This document shows positions 8,654-18,069 of a stretch of 64,000 bases of DNA, in pieces. A program made the translations under genes and the position numbers. The number at the start of each line of letters is the position of its first letter. Position 1 is the stretch's first letter. The DNA comes from Spirochaetales bacterium (GTDB lineage Bacteria; Spirochaetota; Spirochaetia; DSM-2461). Where the stretch lies: assembly GCA_022360655.1 (NCBI GenBank), contig JAKSCK010000070.1, positions 1 through 64,000 of the forward strand, written 5' to 3'. Under the pieces are notes generated by a model that saw only the letters and a list, made by a program, of their open reading frames with translations, ran no database searches and was not told the origin of the DNA.

Positions 8654-9565
8654 ATGCAACGTATCCATACCGTTCAATTCCGGCACGTGGTTCTTCTTGC
8701 TTCTCTCTCAATTTTGTTCATTTCGTGTGCACAGAACGATTCAAAGAATGTGATTTCCATGGATATCTCTCAAGACACGGAGCAAGGAATTGTGGTTCGT
8801 GTGAATGAGGCACAAACAGAGAATATTGAGGAACGCATTGCACTCAGCGGTGAGGTCAATGCAACAGGGAAAGTTAGTGTGAATCCGGAAGTGAGCGGAG
8901 TGCTCACCAGGGTTTTAGTGGATTCCGGTGATACCGTGGTGAAGAACCAAATTGTGGCTTATGTGGATCCTTCACGGCCTGGTATGACCTATGCAGAGAG
9001 CCCTGTTCGAAGCAAAGCAACAGGAACGGTGACATCTGTCCCAAGTGTTGCAGGGAATCAGGTTTCTCCACAATCTGTGATAGCAGAGTTGGGGAATCTT
9101 GACCGACTTGAGATTGAAGTGAATGTTTCGGAGCGATATCTTGCGTCTCTTGATATGGGTATGTCTGGTTGGCTTACAACCCGGGCATTTCCAGGTGAAG
9201 AACTTCCAGCTCGTGTGATTGAGATTTCACCCGTTGTTGACCCTCTTTCACGAACGATTCTGGTGACGCTAGAACCAGAATCCAATGAAAAAATCCGTCC
9301 AGGTCAATCTGTGACGGTGGAACTTGTATTAAAGAAACTCTCTGATGTCACAACCATTCCCTCTCATGCCGTTGTTGAACGGCGAGATGGAAGAGGGATT
9401 TTTATTGCCCAAGATGGTGTTGCTGAATGGCGACCGGTTTCAACAGGAACCTCGCGTTTAGGACGACTCGAAGTCATTTCTGGAGTAACACCGGGGGAAA
9501 GAGTTGTTGTTGGTGGTATGGAATCACTCACCAATGGAAGCTCTATTCGCGTACTTGAGGGCTAA
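8654..9565 (+). CDS. RND efflux periplasmic adaptor, lipoprotein type
   Basis: This is a 303-residue membrane-fusion (HlyD/AcrA) protein that should link the inner-membrane permease encoded next to an outer-membrane channel. The signal peptide ends in lipobox LFISC, with Cys25 as the lipidated residue. A lipoyl/barrel-sandwich segment (VSGVLTRVLVDSGDTV) is followed directly by DPSRPGMTYAESPV. The long coiled-coil hairpin of AcrA is therefore missing or very short. Beta-barrel and membrane-proximal domains follow. ATG preceded by AAGGAG. It is the first gene of a five-gene operon with a 5-base gap to the permease. No TolC gene is in this operon; the one at 23.8-25.1 kb may serve both pumps. 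Confidence 0.88.
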   Translation: MQRIHTVQFRHVVLLASLSILFISCAQNDSKNVISMDISQDTEQGIVVRVNEAQTENIEERIALSGEVNATGKVSVNPEVSGVLTRVLVDSGDTVVKNQIVAYVDPSRPGMTYAESPVRSKATGTVTSVPSVAGNQVSPQSVIAELGNLDRLEIEVNVSERYLASLDMGMSGWLTTRAFPGEELPARVIEISPVVDPLSRTILVTLEPESNEKIRPGQSVTVELVLKKLSDVTTIPSHAVVERRDGRGIFIAQDGVAEWRPVSTGTSRLGRLEVISGVTPGERVVVGGMESLTNGSSIRVLEG

Positions 9566-9570
9566 CTCAC

Positions 9571-12500
9571 ATGTTAAAAACCATACTGAATCGCCCCGTT
9601 GCTGTTGTCACTGTTTTTACCGTTGCTGTTCTTGTTTCCTTATTGATGGTTGTTGGTATCCCTTTGGATATGTTTCCTCAATTGGATATCCCTGTACTGG
9701 CTGTTACAGCAGCGTATCCAGGGGCAGGTCCTGAGGAAGTGGAAGAAGAAGTGACGCGAAGACTGGAGAGTGAAATCTCTGGTTTGGAAGGCTTGGACTC
9801 CATGACGTCAACTTCATATGAAAACATGTCCGTTGTCATCCTCAGTTTTGACTTTGGAGTGGATATCAATGAGAAGCAAGCAGAGGTTCGATCCCGTTTG
9901 GATCGGGTTCGTGGATCTCTTCCATCAGAAGTTGAGGATCCTGTCCTTCAGAAATTTGATCCATCTTCTCTTCCCATTCTCACCCTCACTTTATCGGGAG
10001 ATCGAACAGAAAAAGACACCTACCGCATTGCAGAAGATGTGGTTTCTCCAACACTTGAGGCTATTGAAGGTGTGGCTGGCGTTACCATTGAAGGGGAGCG
10101 GGAGAGCATCATTCAAATCGATGTTGATCAAGAGTCCCTTGAGGCTTATGGACTTTCCTTAAGCCAATTGAGTCAGGTGCTTTCAGCTCAGAACATGCAG
10201 TTGGGTGCCGGTTCTTTTGATGAACTTGGAAAAGATATTCTCATTCACACAAGTGGTCGTTATTCCAGTCTGGAAGAAATCCAGAAAACGGTTGTGACAA
10301 CTCTTCCGGGGCATCAAGGGGGGGCAGGAGTTCCTCTTCTTCTTGAGGATTTGGCCACGGTTTCCTGGGGATATCAAGATGCAGAAAGCTTGGTGCGAAT
10401 CAATGGGGAACGAGGATTAAGTTTGGAGGTTCGTAAGGGAGCTGACGCCAATAGTGTAGCGATTGCCGATGCTGTCCGAGCGGCCCTTCCGAAGGTGAAC
10501 GACAAACTTCCTGAGGGCATGGAGCTTTCCATGTTAACGGATAGTACTTCAGATGTCCGTAAGAACCTTTCTCAGGTTGGATCGGCTGCTGTTCTTGGGG
10601 TTGTCTTTGCTGTACTGGTACTTCTCCTTCTCTTGCGCCAAGTTCGCAGTACGCTGATTGTTGGGCTTTCTATTCCCATTGCCCTGGCCATCACAGTTGC
10701 CGGTTTGGCCGCTGCAGGTAAAACGCTGAATGTTGTGACTCTTGTTGGGTTGGCAATGGGTGTTGGAATGATTGTGGATTCATCCATTGTCATCATTGAA
10801 AATATCTATCGTTACAGAATGAAAGGTGCTCCCATGAAGGTGGCGGCCTTTCGTGGTGCTGGGGAAATGATGGCTCCCATTGTGGCTTCTACTCTCACAA
10901 CCATTGCCGTCTATTTGCCTTTGGTGATGTATAAGAATGATCTTGGCTTTATTGGGATCTTCTTTGGTGAGTTGGCTTATGTGATCATCCTTTCTTTGAC
11001 CGCATCCCTTGCTGTTGCCGCCTTGTTGGTTCCGGTTCTTTCCTCCCATTTCCTTCCCATCCAAACACGTGAAGAAAAGCCAATGAAGTCCCGTTTCCTT
11101 CAAAAGATCGATGGAGGATTAGAAGCGGTTTTCATTGGGATGGAGAATGGTTTTGCCCATATGATGCGATTCCTTCTTCATAAAAAGGGATGGGTTCTCG
11201 CAGGTACGGCGTTGGTTTGTGTTCTCACAGTTGTCCTTGCACGTGAAATCCCCATGGCCATGATGCCACCTGAGGTGGAAACCAGTGTGAATCTGAAGGC
11301 TACCTTCCCCACTGGAACAAACTTGACGGAAGTTGATCAGGTGATGGCCCAGGCCCAAGGAACTGTGATGAAAGAGGTTCCGAGTTATGACCGGGTGGTG
11401 GTGAATTCGTCTAAGGGGAGTGGAAGCATTCAGGTGACATTTCCAAGCAATGATTCGAAAAAATCACTTGTTCTGAAAACCAAAGAATCATTGAGAGAGT
11501 TCTTTTTGAATTATCCAGGAGTCAATATTTCCTTTGAGTCTTCAAATCAAGGGATGGGATCCTCTGGTGTTGATGTGAGCATCACAGGGACTGATTGGGA
11601 TGCCATGACACGAACCGCAGATGCTGTTGCTGCCGTCATGCGAAAAACAACAGGAATTGCTGAGGTTAAGAATGATGCTCAGAAGGGCTTACCCCGTGCA
11701 GATATTGTTTTTGATAGAAAAGCTTTATATGAGCAAGGATTAAATATAAGAACTGTTGCTGCAGAGGTTCGTGCTTTAACAGCGGGGACAACAGCAACGG
11801 AATTCTCTGATGATGGCCAAACCTATGACATTGTTTTGAGACTAGAAGCCCAAGACCGAGCCTCTCTTGAGGATTTGGATCGACTTTTTGTTCTCAATAG
11901 CAAGGGGGAAAAAGTCAGTTTGGCTCGTGTGGCAACCATAGAGCGTGGGAGTGGGCCTTCCACCATCAGTCGAGAAGATCAAAAGCGCACAATTCATGTC
12001 ATTGGAGCTTTAGAAGATGGCATGCCTGCCTCTGAGGCCACTGCGGCCGTTCGTTCTGTTTTAACCAAAAACATTCCTCTGGAAGCTGGTGTGGAATGGA
12101 GCATTGGCGGGGAAATGGATGATTTTGCAGAAACAGGAACCACAATGCTCTTGGTTATGGCCATTGCAGCTCTTCTTGTTGTGGCTGTGATGGTGGCCCA
12201 ATTTGAATCCTTTAGAGATCCTCTTGCCATTGCTTTGGCATTGCCTCTGATGGGGGTGGGTGTTGTTGGTATTCTCCGTATGAGTGGAATGGCTCTTTCC
12301 ATGGTGAGCATGATGGGGATTGTGATGCTCTTGGGCATTGTGGTGAACAATGGAATTGTTCTTGTTGACCATGCACGACTCATGCGTCGGCGAGGGATGA
12401 GTGTAGTAGAGGCCTGTGTTGAATCCTGTCGAAGTCGGCTGAGACCTGTTCTCATGACCACGCTCACAACCATACTTGCCATGATTCCAATGGCCTTTTT

Positions 12501-12693
12501 CCCTGGAGAGGGAGGCGAAACCATGCAGCCCATGGGTGTGGCTGTGGTTGGTGGTTTGACGACCAGCACCATTGGAACATTGATTCTTGTTCCAGTTTTG
12601 TATGCCCTTTTTCATCGTAAGCATGAGGCTGGCTACATCAGTAGAAAAGAGCAAAAACGACTGGCCCAAAAGAATGAAGAGGTGATGGCATGA
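9571..12693 (+). CDS. RND efflux permease (AcrB/MexB-like)
   Basis: This 1040-residue proton-driven inner-membrane pump has the usual RND layout: TM1, a large periplasmic loop, TM2-6, a second loop and TM8-12. FDPSSLP near residue 130 is a conserved porter motif. TM4 contains VDSSIVIIEN with Asp403, so only the first of the AcrB Asp pair is kept. TM10 has NNGIVLVD (Asn926-927) where AcrB has the proton-relay Lys940. Substrate class cannot be set; it lacks clear heavy-metal (CusA/CzcA) signatures. The stop codon overlaps the next start as ATGA. Confidence 0.92.
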   Translation: MLKTILNRPVAVVTVFTVAVLVSLLMVVGIPLDMFPQLDIPVLAVTAAYPGAGPEEVEEEVTRRLESEISGLEGLDSMTSTSYENMSVVILSFDFGVDINEKQAEVRSRLDRVRGSLPSEVEDPVLQKFDPSSLPILTLTLSGDRTEKDTYRIAEDVVSPTLEAIEGVAGVTIEGERESIIQIDVDQESLEAYGLSLSQLSQVLSAQNMQLGAGSFDELGKDILIHTSGRYSSLEEIQKTVVTTLPGHQGGAGVPLLLEDLATVSWGYQDAESLVRINGERGLSLEVRKGADANSVAIADAVRAALPKVNDKLPEGMELSMLTDSTSDVRKNLSQVGSAAVLGVVFAVLVLLLLLRQVRSTLIVGLSIPIALAITVAGLAAAGKTLNVVTLVGLAMGVGMIVDSSIVIIENIYRYRMKGAPMKVAAFRGAGEMMAPIVASTLTTIAVYLPLVMYKNDLGFIGIFFGELAYVIILSLTASLAVAALLVPVLSSHFLPIQTREEKPMKSRFLQKIDGGLEAVFIGMENGFAHMMRFLLHKKGWVLAGTALVCVLTVVLAREIPMAMMPPEVETSVNLKATFPTGTNLTEVDQVMAQAQGTVMKEVPSYDRVVVNSSKGSGSIQVTFPSNDSKKSLVLKTKESLREFFLNYPGVNISFESSNQGMGSSGVDVSITGTDWDAMTRTADAVAAVMRKTTGIAEVKNDAQKGLPRADIVFDRKALYEQGLNIRTVAAEVRALTAGTTATEFSDDGQTYDIVLRLEAQDRASLEDLDRLFVLNSKGEKVSLARVATIERGSGPSTISREDQKRTIHVIGALEDGMPASEATAAVRSVLTKNIPLEAGVEWSIGGEMDDFAETGTTMLLVMAIAALLVVAVMVAQFESFRDPLAIALALPLMGVGVVGILRMSGMALSMVSMMGIVMLLGIVVNNGIVLVDHARLMRRRGMSVVEACVESCRSRLRPVLMTTLTTILAMIPMAFFPGEGGETMQPMGVAVVGGLTTSTIGTLILVPVLYALFHRKHEAGYISRKEQKRLAQKNEEVMA

Positions 12694-13031
12694 CCAAAAT
12701 AGAAATCATAGCGCATGAGGCCTTAGAAGAGGCCTTAATCCAGGCACTTGTTCCTGTTCCGCCAGGGCAGGAACAGAATATGGGAAAGGCTGGTCATCCA
12801 TTCACACTCATGAAAGGCCTTGCAGGAAGAGGTGCATCGGGAAGTGCCTTTGGTGATGATGTATGGCCTGAATCCAATCTTTCTTTGATTCTCTTTCGGG
12901 ATGAGTCAGAGTTAGAAGAAATCAGGAAAAATGTGGACAATCTTCGTAAAGACTTTCCCAACCTCGGATTGGCGGTCTTTATTCAGAGAGGTTACGATGA
13001 ATGGGAGCGATGGAGTGGAGGCGATGATTGA
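12690..13031 (+). CDS. PII-like small protein linked to RND pump
   Basis: This 113-residue soluble protein starts on the ATGA that ends the permease gene. It opens with a beta-strand pattern (TKIEIIAHEALEEALIQAL). A loop containing GKAGHPF follows, then a second half with a strand-helix-strand (NLSLILFRDESELEEIRKNV ... GLAVFIQ). This alpha/beta ferredoxin-like pattern fits the PII-like families (DUF3240, PII-NG) known beside RND/metal transporters. It shares layout and the motif DxxWPE(S/E)N with the protein at 19240-19521. A role as cytoplasmic sensor or regulator of the pump is inferred. Its 3' end overlaps the response regulator gene. Confidence 0.7.
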   Translation: MTKIEIIAHEALEEALIQALVPVPPGQEQNMGKAGHPFTLMKGLAGRGASGSAFGDDVWPESNLSLILFRDESELEEIRKNVDNLRKDFPNLGLAVFIQRGYDEWERWSGGDD

Positions 13032-13851
13032 TCCATTCCTCTGTGCTCTGTTCACAGACATACTTGGTCCAAGGGAAGGCGACACAGTTTTGAAGGGAAG
13101 AGTGCTCATCATTGAAGATGATCGTGATATTGCTGATCTGATTGGGGTGTACCTGAAAAGGGATGGCATTGAAACAACATGGCGGGAAGATGGGGAGAGT
13201 GGCTTAGCTGCTCTTGCCGAGCTGGAAATAGATTTGGTGGTTTTAGACATCAATCTTCCTGGTATGGATGGTTATGAAGTTCTTCAAGATCTCCGGAAAA
13301 ACCATGATCTTCCCGTCATCATTGTTTCGGCCCGGCAAGAGGACGAAGATGCCATTATGGGCTTTGGTATGGGGGCCGATGACTATGTTCAAAAGCCCTT
13401 TAGTCCCAAAGTTCTCACGGCGCGTATTCGTTCGCACCTTTCGCGTTTTCGGAAATCAGCAGAGATACGCGAATCGGCAATTCCCAATGAAAAATTGTCT
13501 CAGGATGGACTGCTTCAAAGCGATGGTTTGATTGGAGGAGAACGGGTTTATCAATTTGGACCCTTTGTTCTTGATGGGCGTGCTTATTCGCTATTAAGAG
13601 AGAATAAACGCATCAGTTTGAGTCCTCGAGAAATCGAACTCCTTTTATTCTTGGCAGAGAATCGAGGAAGACCCCAAAGTCAAGAAGATCTTTTTCAGCA
13701 GGTATGGGGGCGGCGGTTTGGCGATATTTCCACGGTTTCGGTTCATGTGCAGAGAATTCGGAAAAAGATCGAAGAAGATCCTTCTAATCCTCAGTGGCTT
13801 AAAACCTTTTATGGGCGAGGTTACTACCTTGCTGCGGAGGAAGGAGAATGA
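12997..13851 (+). CDS. OmpR/PhoB-family response regulator
   Basis: This is a 284-residue two-component regulator. The receiver domain starts at GRVLIIEDD and has phospho-acceptor Asp84 (VVLDINLPGMDG) and Lys in VQKPFSP. The C-terminal winged helix includes SQEDLFQQVWGR and TVSVHVQRIRKKIE. Start choice is uncertain. ATG 12997 has AGAGAGG five bases upstream and lies inside the PII-like gene. ATG 13024 overlaps the PII-like stop region, and TTG 13090 would give a compact receiver. It ends in ATGA shared with the kinase gene. It probably controls its own operon. Confidence 0.88.
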   Translation: MNGSDGVEAMIDPFLCALFTDILGPREGDTVLKGRVLIIEDDRDIADLIGVYLKRDGIETTWREDGESGLAALAELEIDLVVLDINLPGMDGYEVLQDLRKNHDLPVIIVSARQEDEDAIMGFGMGADDYVQKPFSPKVLTARIRSHLSRFRKSAEIRESAIPNEKLSQDGLLQSDGLIGGERVYQFGPFVLDGRAYSLLRENKRISLSPREIELLLFLAENRGRPQSQEDLFQQVWGRRFGDISTVSVHVQRIRKKIEEDPSNPQWLKTFYGRGYYLAAEEGE

Positions 13852-15299
13852 CACTGGGGCACAAGCTCCGGCTCACATATCTGAGTCTCTTTTTTGCTCC
13901 CATCATGGTTATGGTGGTGTTGGCCTTTATTTCCTATTTTTCTGGAATTTCCGTTCCCTCCTTTCAAGAGGGGATCCGTGCACCAGGATGGATCCAACCG
14001 GAGTTGCAGGCCATCTTTTCCGAAGATCAGGAGCGCTATGACGCCATTGAGGGAAAATATGTCATCACCATCATTGATGCGAGTGGAGAGTCGATTTTTG
14101 AGATCAGAGGTGTTGATGCCTCATCAGAACTGGTGATTCACCCGCCCAAACCTCGAGTCAGAAACAAAGACAACATCCTTTCAAAGGAATTTTTTGATGA
14201 GGTGACTCATGCAGAAGATCCGTCAAAAGTCCTCCTTGATTTCTCTTTAAAATATGGAGTGGAATGGGATTTTAATCTGAACATCACACCGGTTCTGGTG
14301 AATGAAATCCCTTATGTTGTTGTTTGGGCTGATCCCAACGAAGGCATTCCTGGGTTTGTAGCTCGAGGAGGTTGGATCTATTTCCTGGGTGTTTTCCTTT
14401 TGATTCTCCTCATTCCCTCATTCTTTGATGCACGGCTCCGACGTTCCATGAGACGACTTCTCATGGCCACCAATCGGCTGAGAAATGGACAATGGGAACA
14501 GCCACTGGAAATCCCTAAAAGGGATGATTTGAAGGAGCTTGCCGAGTCGTTTGAAAATGCCCGAGTGGAACTTCTCGCAGCAAGAGAGCAACGAACGCTT
14601 TTTCTTATGGCCGTCTCTCATGATTTGCGCACACCGCTCACATCATTGAAGGGTTATATTGAGGCGTTAGAAGATGGCATGGCAGAAACAGAAGAGGACT
14701 TTGCTCATTACTTATCGGTTCTTGGTGATAAGGCTTCTCTCTTAGAGAATCGCATTGGTGAACTGATCCAATTTGCCCGAGAGGAAACAGGAGGTTCGGT
14801 TCGGTTTAGTGAACAAATTGATGCCACTGAACTTATGGAGCGTTTAGATGCCCATTTTCGGAAAGATGCGGGCTTTGCTCAGATTTCGTATTCTTCTCAA
14901 CTGAAGATACCAAACGGAACCTACCTAGAGGGAGATAAGGATGCTCTTTATCGTGCTTGGGAAAATCTTTTTGCCAATGCCTTGAAATACGCCAAAATGG
15001 GGAGATTCATCACTTTTCGTGTTCAAATACAAACGGATTCCCAGGGAAAAACGTCTCTTATTGGATCTGTTATTGATGATGGACTCGGTGTGGATGAAGC
15101 CTTTGTTCCCTATCTCTTTGATCCCTTTTCCCGAGCAGATCGTGGGAGAAACAATGATGGAATGGGACTTGGACTGGCCTCTGCTCGGTCTGTGGCATTG
15201 GCCCATCGAGGTTCCATTGTGTATGAACCAGGTACACCTCATGGGGCCCAGTTCCATATTTCCATTCCCTGTGTGATCCCTCCCAAGCCGCATTCCTAA
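13848..15299 (+). CDS. Sensor histidine kinase
   Basis: This 483-residue membrane kinase pairs with the upstream regulator. TM1 is near residues 11-33, a periplasmic sensor of about 150 residues follows, and TM2 is near 180-200 (IYFLGVFLLILLIPSFF). A HAMP linker comes next. The HisKA box MAVSHDLRTPLTSLKG places His258. The HATPase domain has an N box (ENLFANALKYAK), DDGLGVDE and GMGLGLA. The ATG overlaps the regulator stop (ATGA), with GGAGG upstream. It is the last gene of the operon and likely senses an envelope signal or pump substrate. Confidence 0.9.
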   Translation: MTLGHKLRLTYLSLFFAPIMVMVVLAFISYFSGISVPSFQEGIRAPGWIQPELQAIFSEDQERYDAIEGKYVITIIDASGESIFEIRGVDASSELVIHPPKPRVRNKDNILSKEFFDEVTHAEDPSKVLLDFSLKYGVEWDFNLNITPVLVNEIPYVVVWADPNEGIPGFVARGGWIYFLGVFLLILLIPSFFDARLRRSMRRLLMATNRLRNGQWEQPLEIPKRDDLKELAESFENARVELLAAREQRTLFLMAVSHDLRTPLTSLKGYIEALEDGMAETEEDFAHYLSVLGDKASLLENRIGELIQFAREETGGSVRFSEQIDATELMERLDAHFRKDAGFAQISYSSQLKIPNGTYLEGDKDALYRAWENLFANALKYAKMGRFITFRVQIQTDSQGKTSLIGSVIDDGLGVDEAFVPYLFDPFSRADRGRNNDGMGLGLASARSVALAHRGSIVYEPGTPHGAQFHISIPCVIPPKPHS

Positions 15300-15612
15300 A
15301 TCCCATCTTGGTTTTCACAATCTTATCTTCATTCGCAGAATGTTCATCCTCTTGAGATTTCTTCAAGAAGATGTTTGGCCTTTCTCAAACCTATGATTGA
15401 AAGCAAGGCCACTATGGAATGGCTAAACTTCAAAATATTCGGGTGAATCCTCTCTCTTCCCATCACCAATCTTGGGCATACCAATCGATTTCTTTTGACC
15501 CGTCCAACATGAATTAAAATAGAAACATCGTGAATCCACTCTTCTTGCATGATTTGGAAGATTTCCAGGTCTTGAGGAATAAATGGGTTGATTATGGAAT
15601 AGGAGGATTGGA
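15300..15612. other. Intergenic region between kinase and oxidoreductase genes
   Basis: No gene is seen. A small hairpin, TCTTGA/TCAAGA near 15353-15369, has no T-run. The last 15 bases carry the AGGAGG of the next gene. Confidence 0.5.
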
Positions 15613-17109
15613 GTGAGGGACGGTTTCCAGGCAAAAAAAATGGTGTATGACGTGATTATCATTGGAGCAGGCGCCATTGGATGTGCCCTTGCCAGACAAC
15701 TTTCCCAAACCGTCAATCGCGTTCTGGTTTTGGAAGCAGGTGAAGATGTTTCTATTGGAGCCACACGGGCCAATTCCGGAATTGTTCATGGTGGATTTGC
15801 GTCAAAAAATGGGAGCAATAAAGCCCGATTTTGCTTAGCGGGAAATCGTATGTTTTCCTCCCTCTCCAAGGAACTGGATTTCCCCTATCGTCAAACAGGT
15901 TCAGTTGTATTGGCCTTTCGGGATGAGGACTGGGAAGTTCTGGAAAATCTGCGTCAAAATGGCCTAGCCAATGGGGTGGAGGGACTCTCCTTACTGAAGG
16001 AGGATGCACTTCGTTCCCGTGTTCCCCGGTTGGCCCCAGAGGGAATCCTTGGCGCTTTGTACTGTCCTGAAAGTGGTATTGTGAGTCCCTACGAATATGC
16101 CATTGCTCTTATGGAGAATGCTGTTTCCAATGGCGTTGAATTAAAACTTTTTCACCCAGTTCAATCACTTCAACCTTATCAGGATCAAATATTGGTACAA
16201 ACCCCACAGCAGGAATTTGCCGCCCATTTTGTGGTGAATGCCGCCGGTTGTGGTGCCGCTGAGGTTGCCGCGATGGCCGGTCCTTCTCCCTTTTCCATCA
16301 CACCAAGAAAAGGTCAGTACATTTTATTCCGTCGTGGAAGCGGTGATGGACTGAACACCGTGGTTTTCCAGCCTCCAGGGCCTATGGGAAAAGGCGTTCT
16401 TGTGACACCCACAACCTGGAGCAATCTGATGATTGGCCCTGATGCTCAAGAAATTGAAGATGCGAATGATGTCTCAACAGATCCTCAATCCCTTGCTTCT
16501 GTTGTTCAACGAGCCAAACGAAGTGTTTGTGATTTCCAGCTCCACGATGCCATTCGTTTATTCTCAGGAGTTCGTCCAGCCTCGAATCGTGGAGATTTTA
16601 TCTTGGAGTGGTCTGAACATCTTCCTGGACTCCTCCACCTTGCCGGAATAGAGTCCCCTGGACTCACCGCCTCTCCTGCCCTGGCCCAAGAGGCCTTTCG
16701 TATGCTGGTGCAGTCCGGCCTTTCTGAAAACGCCAATCCGGATTTCACGCGTCATCGCCGGGCTCCAGTTCACTATCAAGCTCTTGCTCCTGCGAAAGAG
16801 GCCGCTGCTGCGGCTCGGCTCCCTGAAGGGAATCCAGAACGAATCGTCTGTCGTTGCGAACAGGTAGAGGAGCAGGCCATCAAAGAGGCCCTTCATCACG
16901 GGATTCCTCTCTCTTCCACAGATGCAGTGAAGCGTCGAACCCGGGCAGGAATGGGAATTTGTCAGGGAAATTTCTGCCTTCCCCGAGTCAAGGATCTTTT
17001 GGTTCAGGAGACGCAATGCCCTGAATCCGATATCCTGTTACCTTCTCGTGATAAAGGGGAAATGAAGGCACAGTTGGATGCCCTTCGGAGATTACTGCAT
17101 GAAGATTGA
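15613..17109 (+). CDS. FAD-dependent oxidoreductase with C-terminal [2Fe-2S] domain (GlpA-like)
   Basis: This 498-residue flavoenzyme of the DAO superfamily has the Rossmann dinucleotide motif IIGAGAIGCA near residues 15-24 and the SIGAT-RANSGIVHGGF segment typical of glycerol-3-phosphate or 2-hydroxyacid dehydrogenases. A BFD-like [2Fe-2S] domain at the end has Cys413-x-Cys415 and Cys450-x4-Cys455. The GTG start at 15613 has AGGAGG six bases upstream and beats an in-frame ATG at 15640. Related three-part systems (GlpABC) have separate subunits, which are absent here. Substrate is unresolved: sn-glycerol 3-phosphate or a similar hydroxyacid. Confidence 0.85.
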   Translation: MRDGFQAKKMVYDVIIIGAGAIGCALARQLSQTVNRVLVLEAGEDVSIGATRANSGIVHGGFASKNGSNKARFCLAGNRMFSSLSKELDFPYRQTGSVVLAFRDEDWEVLENLRQNGLANGVEGLSLLKEDALRSRVPRLAPEGILGALYCPESGIVSPYEYAIALMENAVSNGVELKLFHPVQSLQPYQDQILVQTPQQEFAAHFVVNAAGCGAAEVAAMAGPSPFSITPRKGQYILFRRGSGDGLNTVVFQPPGPMGKGVLVTPTTWSNLMIGPDAQEIEDANDVSTDPQSLASVVQRAKRSVCDFQLHDAIRLFSGVRPASNRGDFILEWSEHLPGLLHLAGIESPGLTASPALAQEAFRMLVQSGLSENANPDFTRHRRAPVHYQALAPAKEAAAAARLPEGNPERIVCRCEQVEEQAIKEALHHGIPLSSTDAVKRRTRAGMGICQGNFCLPRVKDLLVQETQCPESDILLPSRDKGEMKAQLDALRRLLHED

Positions 17110-17419
17110 GGACATACCAGCCTTTCGTTCCAATGCGATTTACCCAGCCTTAGAACAGGGCGAAGCTGAGCAACTGCGGGATTTGGCCCAGGCCAAAATG
17201 CCCTTTGGTAAGTATGCTGGGCGCTATCTTTCTGATCTTCCAGAGCATTATCTTCTCTGGTTCAAACGGGAAGGTTTTCCCCAAGGGGAGCTTGGAAAAA
17301 AGATGGCGGCCATCTGTGAACTTCAGGCCTCTGGTTTAGAAGTTCTTCTTCCTCCCCTCAGGCAGAATTCTGGGGATGATTTTTCGGATTATAAATCGAC
17401 CCCTTTCAAAGGACTTTGA
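17099..17419 (+). CDS. DUF3820 family protein
   Basis: This 106-residue protein has the family hallmark MPFGKYAGRYLSDLPEHYLLWF at residues 34-55, followed by a helix. DUF3820 members are small, poorly characterised, and often called putative quorum-regulated factors. The ATG at 17099 overlaps the oxidoreductase end and has GGAG eight bases upstream. An in-frame ATG at 17078 lacks a site. Its stop codon lies inside a terminator stem. Confidence 0.8.
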   Translation: MKIEDIPAFRSNAIYPALEQGEAEQLRDLAQAKMPFGKYAGRYLSDLPEHYLLWFKREGFPQGELGKKMAAICELQASGLEVLLPPLRQNSGDDFSDYKSTPFKGL

Positions 17420-17427
17420 AAGGGGTC
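17398..17427. terminator. Terminator hairpin containing the stop codon; recurring motif copy c
   Basis: Perfect 14-base arms, GACCCCTTTCAAAG and CTTTGAAAGGGGTC, are separated by two bases. The TGA stop of the DUF3820 gene (17417-17419) is inside the right arm. The left arm begins with the ATCGACCCCT motif. It lies between convergent genes. Confidence 0.7.
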
Positions 17428-17447
17428 CAGAGAAGGCTCCGGAAAAA

Positions 17448-18059
17448 CTACGCGAGGCTCTCTAAAAGGGCATGAATCCGTTGACCAGCCAGCCCCCGAT
17501 GGGAACGTTTATCCTTCTCTTCATCTTGAAGCTCTGCCACCGTCACGGCTTCCTGTTCTAGAAAGAAGATGGGATCATAGCCAAATCCACCACAGCCAGC
17601 AGGACTTGTGGCAATGCGTCCAGGAAAGGTTTCTTGGACTGTGAATTCCCGGTAATCCTCAAGAATGAGCACCATGCAGCACACAAAGAAGGCCTCTCGG
17701 TCTAATCCTTCCAGATGATTCATGTTGGAAAGAAGCAACGCATTTCGCTCTTCAGAAGCAAGCTCTGGCCCACCTTCTTGGCTGCCATAACGGGCCGAGT
17801 AAACGCCTGGAGCGCCTTGAAGGGCTGGGACAGAAAGTCCTGAATCATCCGCCAAGACAGGAAGCGTCACCCCTTGTGCTTTGGCGGCCTTCCGCAAGGC
17901 GCGTGCCTTGATGAAGGCATTCTCCAGGTAGGTGCTGCCATTTTCAATGGCCTCATAAGTGATGCCAAGTTCTTTGGGAAGAATCATACGATGGGGATAG
18001 AGGATTCGGTCGAGTTCCATCTTTTTGTGGGCGTTGCCCGTTGCCAAGAGAATGTCCAT
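17448..18059 (-). CDS. rdgB: RdgB/HAM1 non-canonical purine NTP pyrophosphatase
   Basis: This 203-residue enzyme hydrolyses XTP, dITP and ITP to monophosphates, cleaning the nucleotide pool. It shows the N-terminal LLATGNAHKKMELDRIL, the active-site ADDSGLSVPALQGAPGVYSA, FGYDPIF and C-terminal SHRGLAGQR. Length matches the family. The longer in-frame reading to 18398 overlaps the upstream gene and has no similarity, so ATG 18059 is used. It lies 10 bases after the sigma-like gene and is probably co-transcribed. Confidence 0.93.
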   Translation of the reverse strand: MDILLATGNAHKKMELDRILYPHRMILPKELGITYEAIENGSTYLENAFIKARALRKAAKAQGVTLPVLADDSGLSVPALQGAPGVYSARYGSQEGGPELASEERNALLLSNMNHLEGLDREAFFVCCMVLILEDYREFTVQETFPGRIATSPAGCGGFGYDPIFFLEQEAVTVAELQDEEKDKRSHRGLAGQRIHALLESLA

Positions 18060-18069
18060 AAACAGAACT

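Noticed and set aside
8300-8686. Minus-strand ORF of 128 codons before the RND operon
   Set aside because: It overlaps the adaptor start on the other strand, has no ribosome site and an irregular, Phe/Cys-rich composition. It covers likely regulatory repeats.
11994-12669. Long minus-strand ORFs opposite the RND permease
   Set aside because: Shadow frames of a well-supported gene; Thr/Met/Pro-rich or His-rich translations typical of antisense to transmembrane codons.
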